This document shows positions 36,438-46,749 of a DNA stretch of 64,000 bases, piece by piece (position 1 is the stretch's first letter; every line of letters starts with the position of its first letter). The notes below the pieces were generated by a model. It ran no database searches, was not told the DNA's origin, and saw nothing but the letters and a program-made list of their open reading frames with translations. The DNA lies in the NCBI GenBank assembly GCA_028023455.1, contig JAQFVV010012400.1, forward strand, positions 15,989,490 through 16,053,489, written 5' to 3'. A program made the position numbers and the translations under genes. The stretch comes from Epiperipatus broadwayi (taxonomy: Eukaryota > Onychophora > Udeonychophora > Euonychophora > Peripatidae).

Positions 36438-36599
36438 TAGGCAGTAGATGGGGATTTTATGCACAAGCCTTCTGGCATCCATTGATTACTCTAGCTTGCT
36501 GTGTGTGGCATACGTATAGTGAGTTTTGCCTGTTTTAACAACAGTTATCCACATGCATAAGAGATGGTGGTCATGTGATGTTTATTGGCTTGAAATTTT

Positions 36600-37358
36600 T
36601 ACTACAAGGTTTAAATCAAAATGGTTGTTTATTTACAATAATCCTAATAAACAACAAACAAATATGAATATTAGGTTAAATACTTCATTAACAATAAAAA
36701 ATAAGCATAAAAATTGTTTATACATTAATGATAAATTATTTACATTCTTTACAAATAAACTTTGTGATTATTATGTACAATGAACCATTCCCTGAGTTTG
36801 GCTTTTACTTATAAATTTATTATTTTATTATCATGTATGCTTTCATATTCATCTTTTATATTTGCATCAGTCTTGAGTCATTTGGTGTCTTCACTATCAT
36901 TTTCCCCATATTACCTGATATTTTGTAACTCCCAATAAATTGATAATCTTGTAATAGTTAATTTATACTTTCATATTTAAAATTTAGTTTTAAATATTAC
37001 ACTTCTATCTTATTAACAATGTTATTACTGATATGGTAAATATAAAAAATAAATAAAAAGACTATTTATAATGTAATTAAATTGAATACAAAACTAAGAA
37101 CTCTTTCCATATCATATAATTCATTTATGCCTCTGTTTTATCTATCATTCATATTTTATAATGTTCTTTGATTTCAATTATTTTTATTCAACTAGTAATT
37201 TATTCAAATTACTATTCAAACATAAAATATTTGTTCTGTACATGGTTTTACGTTCAAGTAAATCTATCAAGATTTAGGAAGACATTATAAAATCCTTTAA
37301 ATATTTTATCTACCTTTGATGCCTCCTATATTATTATTTACATATTGTATTAAATACT
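36600..37358. other. AT-rich stretch, nothing recognised
   Basis: No supported feature between the palindrome and the gypsy element. Confidence 0.5.
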
Positions 37359-37566
37359 TGCTATATACATGTATAATAATTAATAAGTTTTGTTAAAATA
37401 AGTTATACGTATATAATAATTAATGTTTTATTAAAATAAGTTTTATTAAATGAAATAGACAAGAATTTTGTAATTAAATTTGGTACGCTATTAAAGATAA
37501 ACTATTTGTCTAATCATTTGGTTTTTGCTGTCTATTTACCTGATTGTTAAGCCGAGTGAGTGACTA
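37359..37566 (+). repeat. Left LTR, internally deleted
   Basis: Matches the right LTR at both ends. The join GATAAACTATTTG replaces roughly 370 bp present at 38549-38917. Confidence 0.8.
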
Positions 37567-37580
37567 TACACAGCAGAAAA

Positions 37581-37592
37581 TTGGCGCAGTCG
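37581..37592 (+). other. Primer-binding site, tRNA-Ser type
   Basis: TTGGCGCAGTCG about 14 bp after the aligned LTR end. Same primer type as the TRIM-like element at 23701. Confidence 0.7.
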
Positions 37593-37649
37593 ACAGGATA
37601 CGTTCCAGTAGAAAAATCTGGTGCAATTTAGAAACAGTAGTGGATTCGA

Positions 37650-38385
37650 ATTTTTGCTTTCCATGGGATTCCTGAAACAATCATGTCTGACAATGGTACC
37701 AGTTTCACATCCACTAAATTTGAAGAATTTCTCACAGAGTGGGGAATTAAACACTTAGCCATGCCCCCATATCACCCGGAGTCCAATGGTATTGCAGAAA
37801 AGGCAGTGCAAACTTTGAAGCAAACGTTACAGAAGAAGGCGCTGCAAATATACAAGATACCTTACATTCTGCCTTATTATATCAACATAGTACTCTGTGT
37901 GCTACAGGCAAATCTCCTGCAGAATTAATTTTCGGATGGAAACTCCGCACGAAATTATCGTTAATCCACCCAGAACAAAACTCTACACACTACGAAAGCA
38001 ACACTGGAGATACTATTTACTCCAAGGGAGAAAAAGTCTGGGTTAGAGACGTTATCAGGAAATACTGGGTGAAGGCCTTCATAAAAGAAATTCTGTCAAA
38101 ACAAATAATACTTGTAGAGACAGAAACTGGAAAAACAACGTGCAAGCATATAAATCATGTGAGACGTCAAGAAGAATTAGTGCAAACCGGAAGTATTGCA
38201 GCACCGTGCATCCCCAAAAGCAAAGAGAAATCCGATGATCAAGAAACTGAAGGAGCCAACAAAATACCAGTAGAAGAGAAATACAATGATCAAGAGACCA
38301 ACAAAATGCCAGTAAAAGAGAAAACATCTCCACAAAGATCTTTAAGAACAAGAAAAGAACCCGCTTACAGACTTCAGAAACAATA
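37650..38385 (+). pseudogene. Gypsy integrase C-terminal half, frameshifted
   Basis: The retained frame begins with an FHGIPETIMSDNGTSF segment, which holds the second catalytic aspartate (D of SDNG). It continues to HPESNGIAEKAVQTLK, with the glutamate of the DDE triad in NGIAEKA, about the usual 35 residues later. The first aspartate and the HHCC zinc region are deleted. Near 37850 a frameshift moves the match to another frame, where HSALLYQHSTLCATGKSPAE and a following G-K-LRTKL segment agree with gypsy integrases. The C-terminal module with KVWVRD at about 38040 and a lysine/glutamate-rich tail run to a TAA at 38384. The tail has two similar repeats containing KYNDQET-like residues. No activity is expected. 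Confidence 0.8.
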
Positions 38386-38404
38386 ATTTCTGAAGTGGTG
38401 GAGG

Positions 38405-38982
38405 TGCTATATACGTGTATAATAATTAATAAGGTTTGTTAAAATAAGTTATACATATATAATAATTAATGTTTTATTAAAATAAGTTTTATTAAATGAA
38501 ATAGACAGGAATTTTGTAATTAAATTTGATACGCTATTAAAGATAAGCGCTCCAGATTAGAAACTAATTAAGCAGCTAGATTAAAAGTGCTGATTACTAA
38601 AAGTAGACAATAGCTGAGAATTAATTGGTTTCTGAAACATTCCTTAACAAGAAAAAAGAAGGAACAAAAAATAACTAAGCAGTACTTGCAGCGGGAACTC
38701 ATTGAATGCACACGAAAGTCAAGAGTTTTAACTTAGCAACGAAACATTCCCAGTGAACTCCACCACTGAAGGTTAAAAAGTGGTTATAGGAACTTTTCAG
38801 GCCACACCAGTCTATATTGTTTTTCGTATGCCTTCATGGCCAGCGTTCGTAAGTAAAACTTAATTGTCTTATAACTATATATGTAATATTATTTATCCGA
38901 CTGATAATTCTATTAAACTATTTGTCTAATCATTTGGTTTCTGCTGTCTATTTACCTGATTGTTAAGCCGAATGAGTGGCTG
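38405..38982 (+). repeat. Right LTR of the gypsy element (578 bp)
   Basis: Begins TGCTATATACGTG immediately after the purine tract and ends before TACT. The fuller copy of the LTR pair. Confidence 0.8.
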
Positions 38983-38986
38983 TACT

Positions 38987-41900
38987 ATATTCAATAATAT
39001 ATCCTAATAAAAAGGATGGAGATCTCTTTTAAATATGAGGTGTCATATTTTGGCAGGCAGTCATTTTCTTAATGATTCAGCCCCCACTTTACCCTGGCTT
39101 CTTCCCTGAGCATTTGTGGTATATACTATCCTCATTTCTTTGTAAAAAACCCTCCCATCTCTTTCCAATAAATATATGGGTATCACACAAATTACTCCCA
39201 CTTAACTATTTCTCAGTTCTTCCGAATGATATTTTATCCTATCCTGGAATTTTAACTTCTTTCCTCAATATTTAGCATCTATTAGTCTAGACTAACAATT
39301 TAATATAATCTTCCCCATGCGATAATTTTCTGTTCATATCTACAATCACATGACACAATAAATCTATTTTAATTATTATTATTAATAGAATATTCTTTTT
39401 TCTTTATAGCAAATGAGATCATGATATTGTCTTGCATTAACATAATTCTTTCTTGCTCTTATAAATACATTACATTTTATAATAAGTTTATGATTCCTTT
39501 CAGATAATCCGATTACACTTAATTTCTTAAAGTATACATGGGTCAACATATGTAGTTAACATTATGTTCCCCTCACACACATTCACATTTTAATTCACGA
39601 TTACTCTCGTCCTATATTTAAGCATACCTTTAACATTATATACCAAATTGCAAAAATAAATTCTTTAAATTGTCACTATGACAAATACCTTGTGTTCATA
39701 TTTCATTTTAAACAAGAAAAATATTAGTGATAAATTTAAAATTAAAATATTTTTAAAATCCATTTCAAATTTGGATTTCCATTTTTACCATGGTCACCCT
39801 GTAGGTATTCTGCCTTCTTCACAAGTTTGGGTGCTTCTCCCATCTTCTACCTTCTAGAATACATATATATTTATACAACACATGAAATAAACAAGCACAC
39901 AGAAACTGGACAAAATTTTTAAATTGGATGCATTCTTCCTTTCTAGTTTAAAGTTACATGCACATTTTTTCTTTTCCTACATTGCAAAACTTTTAAATAC
40001 ATTTTAACTAATCAATCAATAGGTTTCTTCACATATTTCATCACCTTTTCTGTGATTTATTACTCTTTTAATATTAAATACATCTCAATGAACTCATTTA
40101 ACTTTATCCATTATAGTATGTTATCTCTGTGATTGTCATTTACTATTAAAAAGTTACATAGACTTTTAACTTATCATTCCAAGTATAGTATTCTGTTCTT
40201 ACAATACTATAATAAAAGTTCATTTCCTCATTGAATATAAGAAATCTTACTTCAACTTTTTTTTTTCATTCTTAATTATAAGCTTGACATTTTTTTCTAA
40301 ATTTTGTAAACTGTTTCTTAAATATTAATTATTCTATCCAAATGAATATTAGTTCTCTTAAACTTATCACTTTCGATCAATTAATTTTTCTAACATTCGA
40401 CCAAGTAATTTTATAAGCTTTTAAAAAAAATTTTCTAAGAAATTTTGATTGGTTTCTCCTTTTTAATTTATAATTAATAAAAACACTTAATTTAACAAAG
40501 ATGACTGAATGCTTTCTTACATGGATGCAGTTAAGTTTCTCTGTGAAGTATTGCAGTTCGATTTCATTTTTTATACTATCATAGGCAAAATTAAAATTAA
40601 TAACTGGATTTTTCAAACTTCTTGGGTAGAATTAGACAATCGGAATTGGCAACCAGGTCATAATGAATTACTTTTAATATCTTTTATACATTTAAACTGC
40701 TTTTAAATACTATTTTTTTTTTTTACTTTTATAAGATTTTACTGAGAAAAATATTAAAACAGCTATCTGCCTTTTAAGTTTCTTGAATCTCTTTTCCAGA
40801 TTGTCTTCTGGTTTTTTTTTTCTTAAAATCCCCAGGATAATTGATGTCAGCAACCTATTTACTTGGTGTCTCATTGGTCAATTTCCCAAATCAATTTTTA
40901 CAACTTTTTAACATAAGATTTTTCTGTTTCTCTTTTAAAATATTAAAATCAATAAATATTTTACAAATGAAATTAATTTAAATAATTTGTTTAAGACCAA
41001 AGTTTTGATTCTAACTATTTTTAATAAATGACATTATTAATTGAATTTTAATACAAAATTTATAATAAATATTTATACTTAAAAAAATCTTATTATTATG
41101 ATAATTTTAAAATAAATTTGTATCTTGTAATCAATACTTGTTCCTTCTTTCATTGACTACAATTTTATGATTTTAGCTCTTAAACGAACTTTGCATTAAA
41201 AATGTTTAAGTCAAACTGATGAGTAACAATGTTTATTTAAATGGATAAATATTGTATTAAAAATTTATATGGTAGATTATAATATAAATTATTTAAAATG
41301 AATAACAATTATTAAATCTCTACAGAATTCTCTTTTTAAACTTTATATTAAATTATTTATTAATGTTATACTCAAGTTTAGGGTATTACTATTATCTTAA
41401 AGCATAAATTTAAAATTTTTGAGTTATAATTTATATTTTTTATACCATAAGCCATGGATAACCAATCAAAAGATTACAATATAGTTACTCAAACAAGGAA
41501 TAATCTGAAAGTACTCCTGGAATAGTATTCCTATCAATTTTGTTGTGTTATTCTATAAATTATTTCGAGATAACAATCCCCCCTCCCCCATCTTCCTTTT
41601 TATTTTATTATTAAAAATATTGTGATTCTCCTTAAAACCTTATAATAAGATATTTTCAAAGGCAAAGAAATTATATATTTTTTTCTATATTAACATTTTT
41701 AAAAATTAATAATAAATACATGTCTTGGGATCATTATTAGGAAAATATTGTTTTTAGATAAGCATATTATGCTTCTCTAATTTCAGGAAAATATATGAAT
41801 GAAATTGTTTTAATATCTATAATTCAATTTATTTCACTAATAAAAATAAAGTTTAATGCCTGCTGTCATTTGGTTCCAAATCTTCATTTTGGATATTTGA

Positions 41901-42279
41901 AATTGTTGATGATAACAAATCCTGTATAAATCACATGATTTTTTAATGTAATACAATGTATAACAAATCAATTGCATCTTTCTACTGTAGTGCCATCTAT
42001 AGTAAGTTTGAGAAGCAGTCTTTTCCAGATGTTGATGCAGTGAAATTCTCAAACCCAGATCTTTTTTTCTTCGTTTTTATCAGTGATAATTGGAATTCAA
42101 ATCTATATAAGTTTATTATTAATATTATTGTTCAAGCAATGAAGGTATCTATAGTTAGAAAATAATTGCTGTTACTAAAATTATTTAGGTTCCTAAATCG
42201 ATGCTTTGCTATTTTAAGCTTTTAGTTGATTAGTAAAATGGGGTTAAAAGTGTTTGATAGATGCCCAACTTCCAACTTT
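38987..42279. other. AT-rich stretch, nothing recognised
   Basis: No supported gene. 39060-39280 is somewhat C-rich on the plus strand with a 67-codon open frame of no recognisable family. The remainder is AT-rich with T-runs near 40258 and 40712. Confidence 0.5.
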
Positions 42280-42400
42280 GAATACCAAGCCTCACTGATA
42301 AAGGCAAAATTAAAAAAGACCAGTCTGTTTTAAATGGCCTACCATCTGATAATTATTGATTACTCAAGCTTACTATAAAGAGCAATTGTAGTCACACAAT
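42280..42400 (+). repeat. Decayed copy of the hammerhead-bearing repeat
   Basis: GCCTCACTGATAAAGGC at about 42289 aligns with CTCCTCACTGACGAAGGC of the palindrome, and ATTATTGATTACTCAAGCTT at about 42352 aligns with its TTGATTACTCTAGCTT block. The core is degraded (CTGATAA, no intact GAAAC). Confidence 0.45.
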
Positions 42401-42989
42401 ATAATTTAAATTTACAATGTAAAAATCAACAAAAGTAATTATAAAAAAGTACAGTTACGAAAAAGATCTACAGTGAAAGAGAAAGGTAATAACCAAAGAT
42501 TATACAAGACAAGGTGATTGGCTGAGAATTGAATCCTGATGACACAGATGGGATGCATGTGAAATGTATGATTTATTATTATTATTTACTAAATACTTTT
42601 CAAACCATGTGTTATCAAAGCAGTAAATGATGAATCTTGGGGAGGAGTGGGACTATTGTATTAGAATTAAAATAACTTTCATAAAAACAAGTGATTGTAC
42701 AATGTTTTCCTTTCTTTGACAAAATCTACAATAAGTTATTCTATATTTAAGTTGTACTGAATTTAATATCAACTTTGATTATTGTCATTGCTAATCTCTG
42801 GGTGATTTTTAATTAGTTTACATTTTGAAGATTTCTTCCAGTAAATAGTCAGTATTTGTTCAGTTCTGTTAAATACTGATTTACTAACAAATGTAAAACA
42901 TTTTGAAGTTCATTGCTTTCACTATACCATAATAGTATTACAAATAACACTTGTATTACATTGTTATCTAATGACCTTGCCTAGCACTT

Positions 42990-43600
42990 TATCTAATGTT
43001 TAACTATTAAGTAGAAGATCTGAAATTTTCAGACATTCATATGTCTTCAAATTCAGATATTTAACTTAAATAGCCATATGGGCTTGACCTGGTATTTTAA
43101 ATCTAATGTTTGAATATCCTAGCACCTCACTGAGGAAGCCAGAAACAGAAACTAGAGGGGTCAGGGATATTCTGAAAACCTTGTTAAGAGCTATTGGCAA
43201 ACTCATTAAATAACATTTGTAATACAAACTTGTTAAATTAAATCATGTGATATATGACATAATTTCTTTGCAATTATATTTGTTTGCTATTTAAGGCTTT
43301 GGTGATTTTATATTACTAAATCTATTATAAATATATGGTGTATCTGAACTTGGTTCAGCATATGGCTATTTAAGTTAGATAGCTGGATTGGAAGACATAT
43401 TGATGTTTGAAATTTTCAGATTTTCTACTTAATAGTTATCCATTAGATGAAGTGATGCACTTGTCCTGGTATTTTTAATCTAATGCTTAAATATCCTAGT
43501 ATCTTATTGAGGAAGCTAGAAGCAGAAATTGGTTTGGGGTTGGGGATATTCTGAAAAGCTTATTAAGAACTATTATTGCAAGCTCATTAGATAACCATGA
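42990..43600. repeat. Inverted plus direct repeat cluster with hammerhead-like cores
   Basis: Two overlapping arrangements. A direct repeat pair of about 125 bp (about 43090-43217 and 43448-43600) carries the hammerhead-like core. An inverted pair (about 42990-43080 and 43358-43460) shares TCTAATG, AACTATTAAGTAGAA, TCTGAAATTTTCA-like and AACTTAAATAGCCATATG words. In the first direct copy CTGAGGA (43130-43136) and a nearby GAAAC are flanked by GAATATCC (43113) and GGATATTC (about 43164), which pair as stem I. The second copy has TTGAGGA and GAAAT but keeps AATATCC and GGATATT. This is the same architecture as the 36-kb motif but a different subfamily. Confidence 0.6.
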
Positions 43601-43850
43601 TAGTGTATGTTTTAACACAATAGTATGAAGCTTATGGCTGAAATTTCTAGGATTGATTCTCAACTGAGTAGCATAATTAGAAGAAGAAAAACTTGCTTCA
43701 TATTAATATTAGCAATGTCAAACAATTCTCCGTTAGGGTGCTTGAATGTTGTATGACACCTATTTACTAAATCAAATATTGCATTATTATAGGAGTTAAT
43801 ATTGTTAAAACAATTTCTTAATTAAATTAATAATGCATAAAATTTTAAAT

Positions 43851-44303
43851 GGTTAAAACAGGCAAAACTCTCTATATATATTGCCACTCAGTGCAAGCCA
43901 GAAGGCTTGTGCATAAAATCCCCATCTAGTTCCTACTCATCCAATATCTTCAGACTAGTTCCTGACTTGTGGCCTTCATCAGTGAGGAGCCTTGGATCTG
44001 AGAGCACTGCACCTAGATCTTAGGATCTAATGCAACCCTCCAGCAGCCACCTTTTATCTCAATTAAAAAACTGTGAGACTTAAATTGAAAACACTAATAT
44101 TTTCAATCCAAGCTCATCAGCTTATATAGTCATATAGGTTTGAACTCAGTTTAGTACCTATACATTTTGGTGTCTTTGGTTCTTTAATAACTATAGACAC
44201 TACTATCCTATTAGGAATGATTGGTTTTAAGTCAATAAACATCACATGATTATTCTGGCTTGCACTGAGTGGCAATACGTATAGAGAGTTTTGTCTGTTT
44301 TAA
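43851..44303. mobile_element. Relative of the 36-kb element, one hammerhead-like motif, TIRs
   Basis: The left end GGTTAAAACAGGCAAAACTC and the right end complement (GAGTTTTGTCTGTTTTAA) form terminal inverted repeats of about 50 bp that include CACTCAGTGCAAGCCA. The left half matches arm 1 of the 36-kb palindrome through TTTTATCTC. The right half is mostly different sequence, so the palindrome is not present here. The hammerhead-like motif (minus strand, 44002-43936) has CTGATGA but GGAAC in place of GAAAC. Confidence 0.65.
43936..44002 (-). ncRNA. Hammerhead-like motif with mutated core
   Basis: Minus strand: CTGATGA is intact, stem II is GGC/GTC, the invariant GAAA reads GGAA, and GTC is present. 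The stem I halves (TTGGAT with ATCCAA) are kept. Probably inactive. Confidence 0.4.
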
Positions 44304-44396
44304 TAACAATTAAGAGCAAGCATAAGAAATAGTGATCACATGATGTTTATTGGCTTTAAATGGTTATTATAACCTTTTCATTTCTTACATCGATCT

Positions 44397-44465
44397 GGTG
44401 TTATTAGCTCAACAGTTGGATAATAGATTTCAAAGCATAAGATTCCCAAATTGAAGCTCAGTCTA
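44397..44465 (+). repeat. tRNA-like relic
   Basis: TTAGCTCAACAGTTGGATAA (A-box-like), then an anticodon-arm-like ATTTCAAAGCATAAGAT, then TTCCCAAATTGAAGCTC, a decayed T arm. Likely a SINE or tRNA pseudogene. Confidence 0.35.
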
Positions 44466-44851
44466 CCCTTTTCAGTGTCACACTTCAATTGTTATTGGAA
44501 TTTTTTTTATTATATCTATTCCTAGTGCATTGATATCTCCAAAAATACTAAAAATACCTTCATTTGGTTTTGCTTAATATTAATTGAAATTACTTTTTTT
44601 ATTGCAGTTTCTTCTTTGTATTTCACCTGCAGAAAATGACAATACAGTGGAGCTGCAAAATATGCTATATTTTGTTTTAAGGCCTTTGCAAACAAGTGTA
44701 TGCAGCATTAGTTCACATTTTGTTGATCAACAGTGATTAGGATAGAATATGATTGTCCATTGAACTGCAACTGTACAGTACCTTTCATGGACATTTTTTA
44801 TATTCATAGTATGCAAATATAAATTTATAAATAGTATAAACAAAATTATAA

Positions 44852-44957
44852 AAACTAATAGTTTTTTTTTTTTTTAAGTGTCATAGCATCAGCCGGGACA
44901 CAAACTCGCAACCCGGGCAATCTCTTGACCACCAATGCAAGACAAACTAATATAGTT
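44852..44957 (-). mobile_element. tRNA-derived SINE, copy 2, anticodon arm deleted
   Basis: The minus-strand body (44943-44876) ends CCCGGCTGATGCTATGACAC plus A-tail, the same 3' end as the SINE at 32.1 kb. It begins GCATTGGTGGTCAAGAGATTG and lacks the anticodon-arm segment of copy 1. AAACTAATA precedes the T-run (44852-44860) and recurs after the body (44944-44952), a target duplication. Two copies with the same 3' terminus define a family. Confidence 0.75.
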
Positions 44958-45760
44958 ATTGATATTAAATTGACAGATCACATTTACATATATTTTATTG
45001 AATGTGCAATAAGAAAAGCAACAACTAATTCTTACTATATTTTTATTTATAAAATAAATAGCAAAATATCTAACTTTCATTGCTATTTAATACATTTTTG
45101 GGCATTTTTTTTTTCCAATAATCTTTTTCACTTTATTGAAACATAATAGTGGTTTTGTTATCAAGAAATTAGGATCTATCAACTTTTAGTACATTCTAAA
45201 ATTTTGTAAAATTTTTAGCATTGTATTTAAAAAATATTTTATTATGCAAAATACTGCACATCAAATTTGGAAAGAATAAAGGAAGAATAAAATGTAAGTG
45301 TTTGTATATGCTCTGAAAAAGAAAAATGGCTGCTTGAATATAAAATTTGTGAATTTTAATGATTTATTTATTTATATTTCTGTTTAAATTTTTCTTTGGA
45401 TAGTATATAATTGAAGTCATGTAATTAGACACAGCTTTTAATTTTTGTCTGTAACAAAATTATTTTTTCTATATTTTACCATAAATATTATTCATCTCTT
45501 TTTTTCCCCCATAGTAGTTTGTTCTTTCTAGGCTATAATTGCCTGCTTTTTTAGATTTTCTCAAACGTAATATATTGTTTCACATTATCATATTGCACAA
45601 ACAACAACTTATAATTTTCAACTATAATTGCTAAGGAATATACACCAATACTTATTAATATATATATATATATTAAATCAAAGATTTTTATGGGCTACAG
45701 ATATAAATGAAATATTATCTTGATATATCTATGTATAATTTATTTAAAATATATATATAA
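44958..45760. other. AT-rich stretch, nothing recognised
   Basis: No supported feature; a TA microsatellite at about 45658-45674. Confidence 0.5.
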
Positions 45761-45761
45761 A

Positions 45762-45802
45762 CCAATGTTTTGGTCAGGTCTCACTGGTCATCAATTGGGT
45801 AA
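45762..45802 (-). repeat. Penelope-type hammerhead relic near the RT
   Basis: The complement reads TTGATGACCAGTGAGACCTG then ACCAAAACATTGG. The layout CTGATGA / CAG...CTG / GAAAC is recognisable with C to T in the first core word and G to A in the second. It lies about 130 bp upstream of the Penelope-like RT frame. Confidence 0.3.
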
Positions 45803-45930
45803 CAAATGCTATTAAATAATTATAGAGGCTTTATAAACTCTGACGTAAACACGTTTTAGTTAGATATTTAATAAAACAATTTCATCTATTCAATCTTATA
45901 TTAAAAACTCTATATATTTTATTTTTTTAA

Positions 45931-46330
45931 ATAAAAAATATAAGAACTAATACAAATTATTTTCTAGTCTGTATCGATGTTAAATCTTTATTTACAAATG
46001 TTCCACTTGATGAAGTTTTAAATATTTCTAAACCATGCAGTTTACCAGAACATATTATTAATTTAACTAAACATTGTCTTTTAAATATTTATTTTATGTA
46101 TAATGAACAATATTATATACAGACTTTTGATACGCTGATGGGCTCACTAATCTCAGGAGTAGTAGCTGATTTATTTAAGGAATATATAGAAACATATGCT
46201 TTATAGTCATCACCTTTAAAACCTCTTTGTTTGGCTTAGATATATAGATGATACATGTATCATTTAGAAATATGGTAAAGAAAACTTGTATGATTTTTTC
46301 ACACATATAAATAATATACATCTTAATATA
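45931..46330 (+). pseudogene. Penelope-like element reverse transcriptase, fragment
   Basis: An open frame (45931-46206) contains CIDVKSLFTNVPLDEVL, the RT motif A region of Penelope-like elements (usual form SLDVKSLFTNVP). It then has TLMGSLISGVVADLFKEYIE, the motif B region (usual form AMGSPLSPVVADLFMEYFE). After a TAG, a shifted frame gives WLRYIDDTCII, motif C with the DD pair, and DFFTHINNIHLNI, typical of the segment after it. The thumb and the GIY-YIG endonuclease are absent. The order, spacing and wording make the family clear. At least one stop and one frameshift inactivate it. It ends where a 40-bp direct repeat begins. Confidence 0.85.
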
Positions 46331-46713
46331 CGCATGTTCTTGAGGCTACAGCCTTAATAAATATTACTTACGTAATCAATGTGTGTTTAAATAAATGTAT
46401 AATTACAACTTTAAATTATCATATAGATTTCTAACTATAAAATCTTTCCATTGACTCGTTGTAAATCTAAGGATTTCACGAGTATAAATGTGTAATAAGA
46501 AATGTGGACTTAATTAGTGAAGTATTGAGTAGCTTCATGCTCTCAAATCGAACCGCTTCAGCTTCACCTATTTAAATAGAAAGTAGGTTGAAGTAAAGAA
46601 GGGTTCCCCTCTTTTCTTCCAAAGAGTAAGCTTGTGATTTAAAACCTGTAGAGGTTTCCTACTATCGCATTTTTATACGCATATTCTTGAGGCTACAGCC
46701 TTAATAAATATTA
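46326..46713. repeat. 40-bp direct repeats flanking a 308-bp segment
   Basis: A 40-bp word containing TTCTTGAGGCTACAGCCTTA occurs at 46326-46365 and 46674-46713 with one mismatch, starting exactly at the loss of the Penelope RT match. It contains a small GAGGCTACAGCCTT hairpin. The segment between has no coding frame. It may be a short insertion with long target duplication, or part of a Penelope terminal repeat pair. Confidence 0.7.
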
Positions 46714-46749
46714 TATTTTAATATTAAATTTACAATAGAAATATAAACT

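Larger units (their letters stand above)
36022..36541. mobile_element. Palindromic element, 2 x 227-bp arms, hammerhead-like motifs
   Basis: Arm 1 (36022-36248) and arm 2 (36315-36541) are near-identical inverted copies separated by a 66-bp loop. The outer ends read TTGTTAAAACAGGCAAAACTC and complement. The few differences include AATAATC versus AGTAATC, and the AGATCTTAAGGATC versus AGATCGTAGGATC region. Each arm contains a hammerhead-ribozyme-like motif, pointing outward along each arm. A diverged relative is at 43851-44303, and homology continues beyond the right end to about 36600 (GTGATGTTTATTGGCTT, also at 44341). No protein is encoded. Possible identities are a Penelope-type terminal repeat pair or a retrozyme-like non-autonomous element that has become palindromic. 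Confidence 0.75.
37359..38982 (+). mobile_element. Internally deleted Ty3/gypsy LTR retrotransposon
   Basis: Left LTR 37359-37566 and right LTR 38405-38982 share termini (TGCTATATAC at the start, GTGACTA/GTGGCTG at the end) and long identical blocks. The four bases TACT flank both outer edges (37355-37358, 38983-38986), a plausible target duplication. A tRNA-Ser-type primer site (TTGGCGCAGTCG, 37581-37592) follows the left LTR, and a purine tract (GAAGTGGTGGAGG) precedes the right one. Between them only the end of pol remains: gag, protease, RT, RNase H and the first half of integrase are missing. The left LTR is 208 bp against 578 bp on the right, lacking about 370 bp between GATAA and ACTATTTGTC. 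It is a non-autonomous deletion derivative. Confidence 0.85.

Noticed and set aside
38079-38351. Minus-strand 90-codon frame over the gypsy integrase tail
   Set aside because: It is the antisense of the lysine/glutamate-rich integrase tail, which automatically gives Leu/Phe-rich codons.
44590-44680. Possible exon after TTTCACCTGCAG at about 44633
   Set aside because: No donor at a suitable place and no codon bias; AT-rich flanks produce such acceptors by chance.
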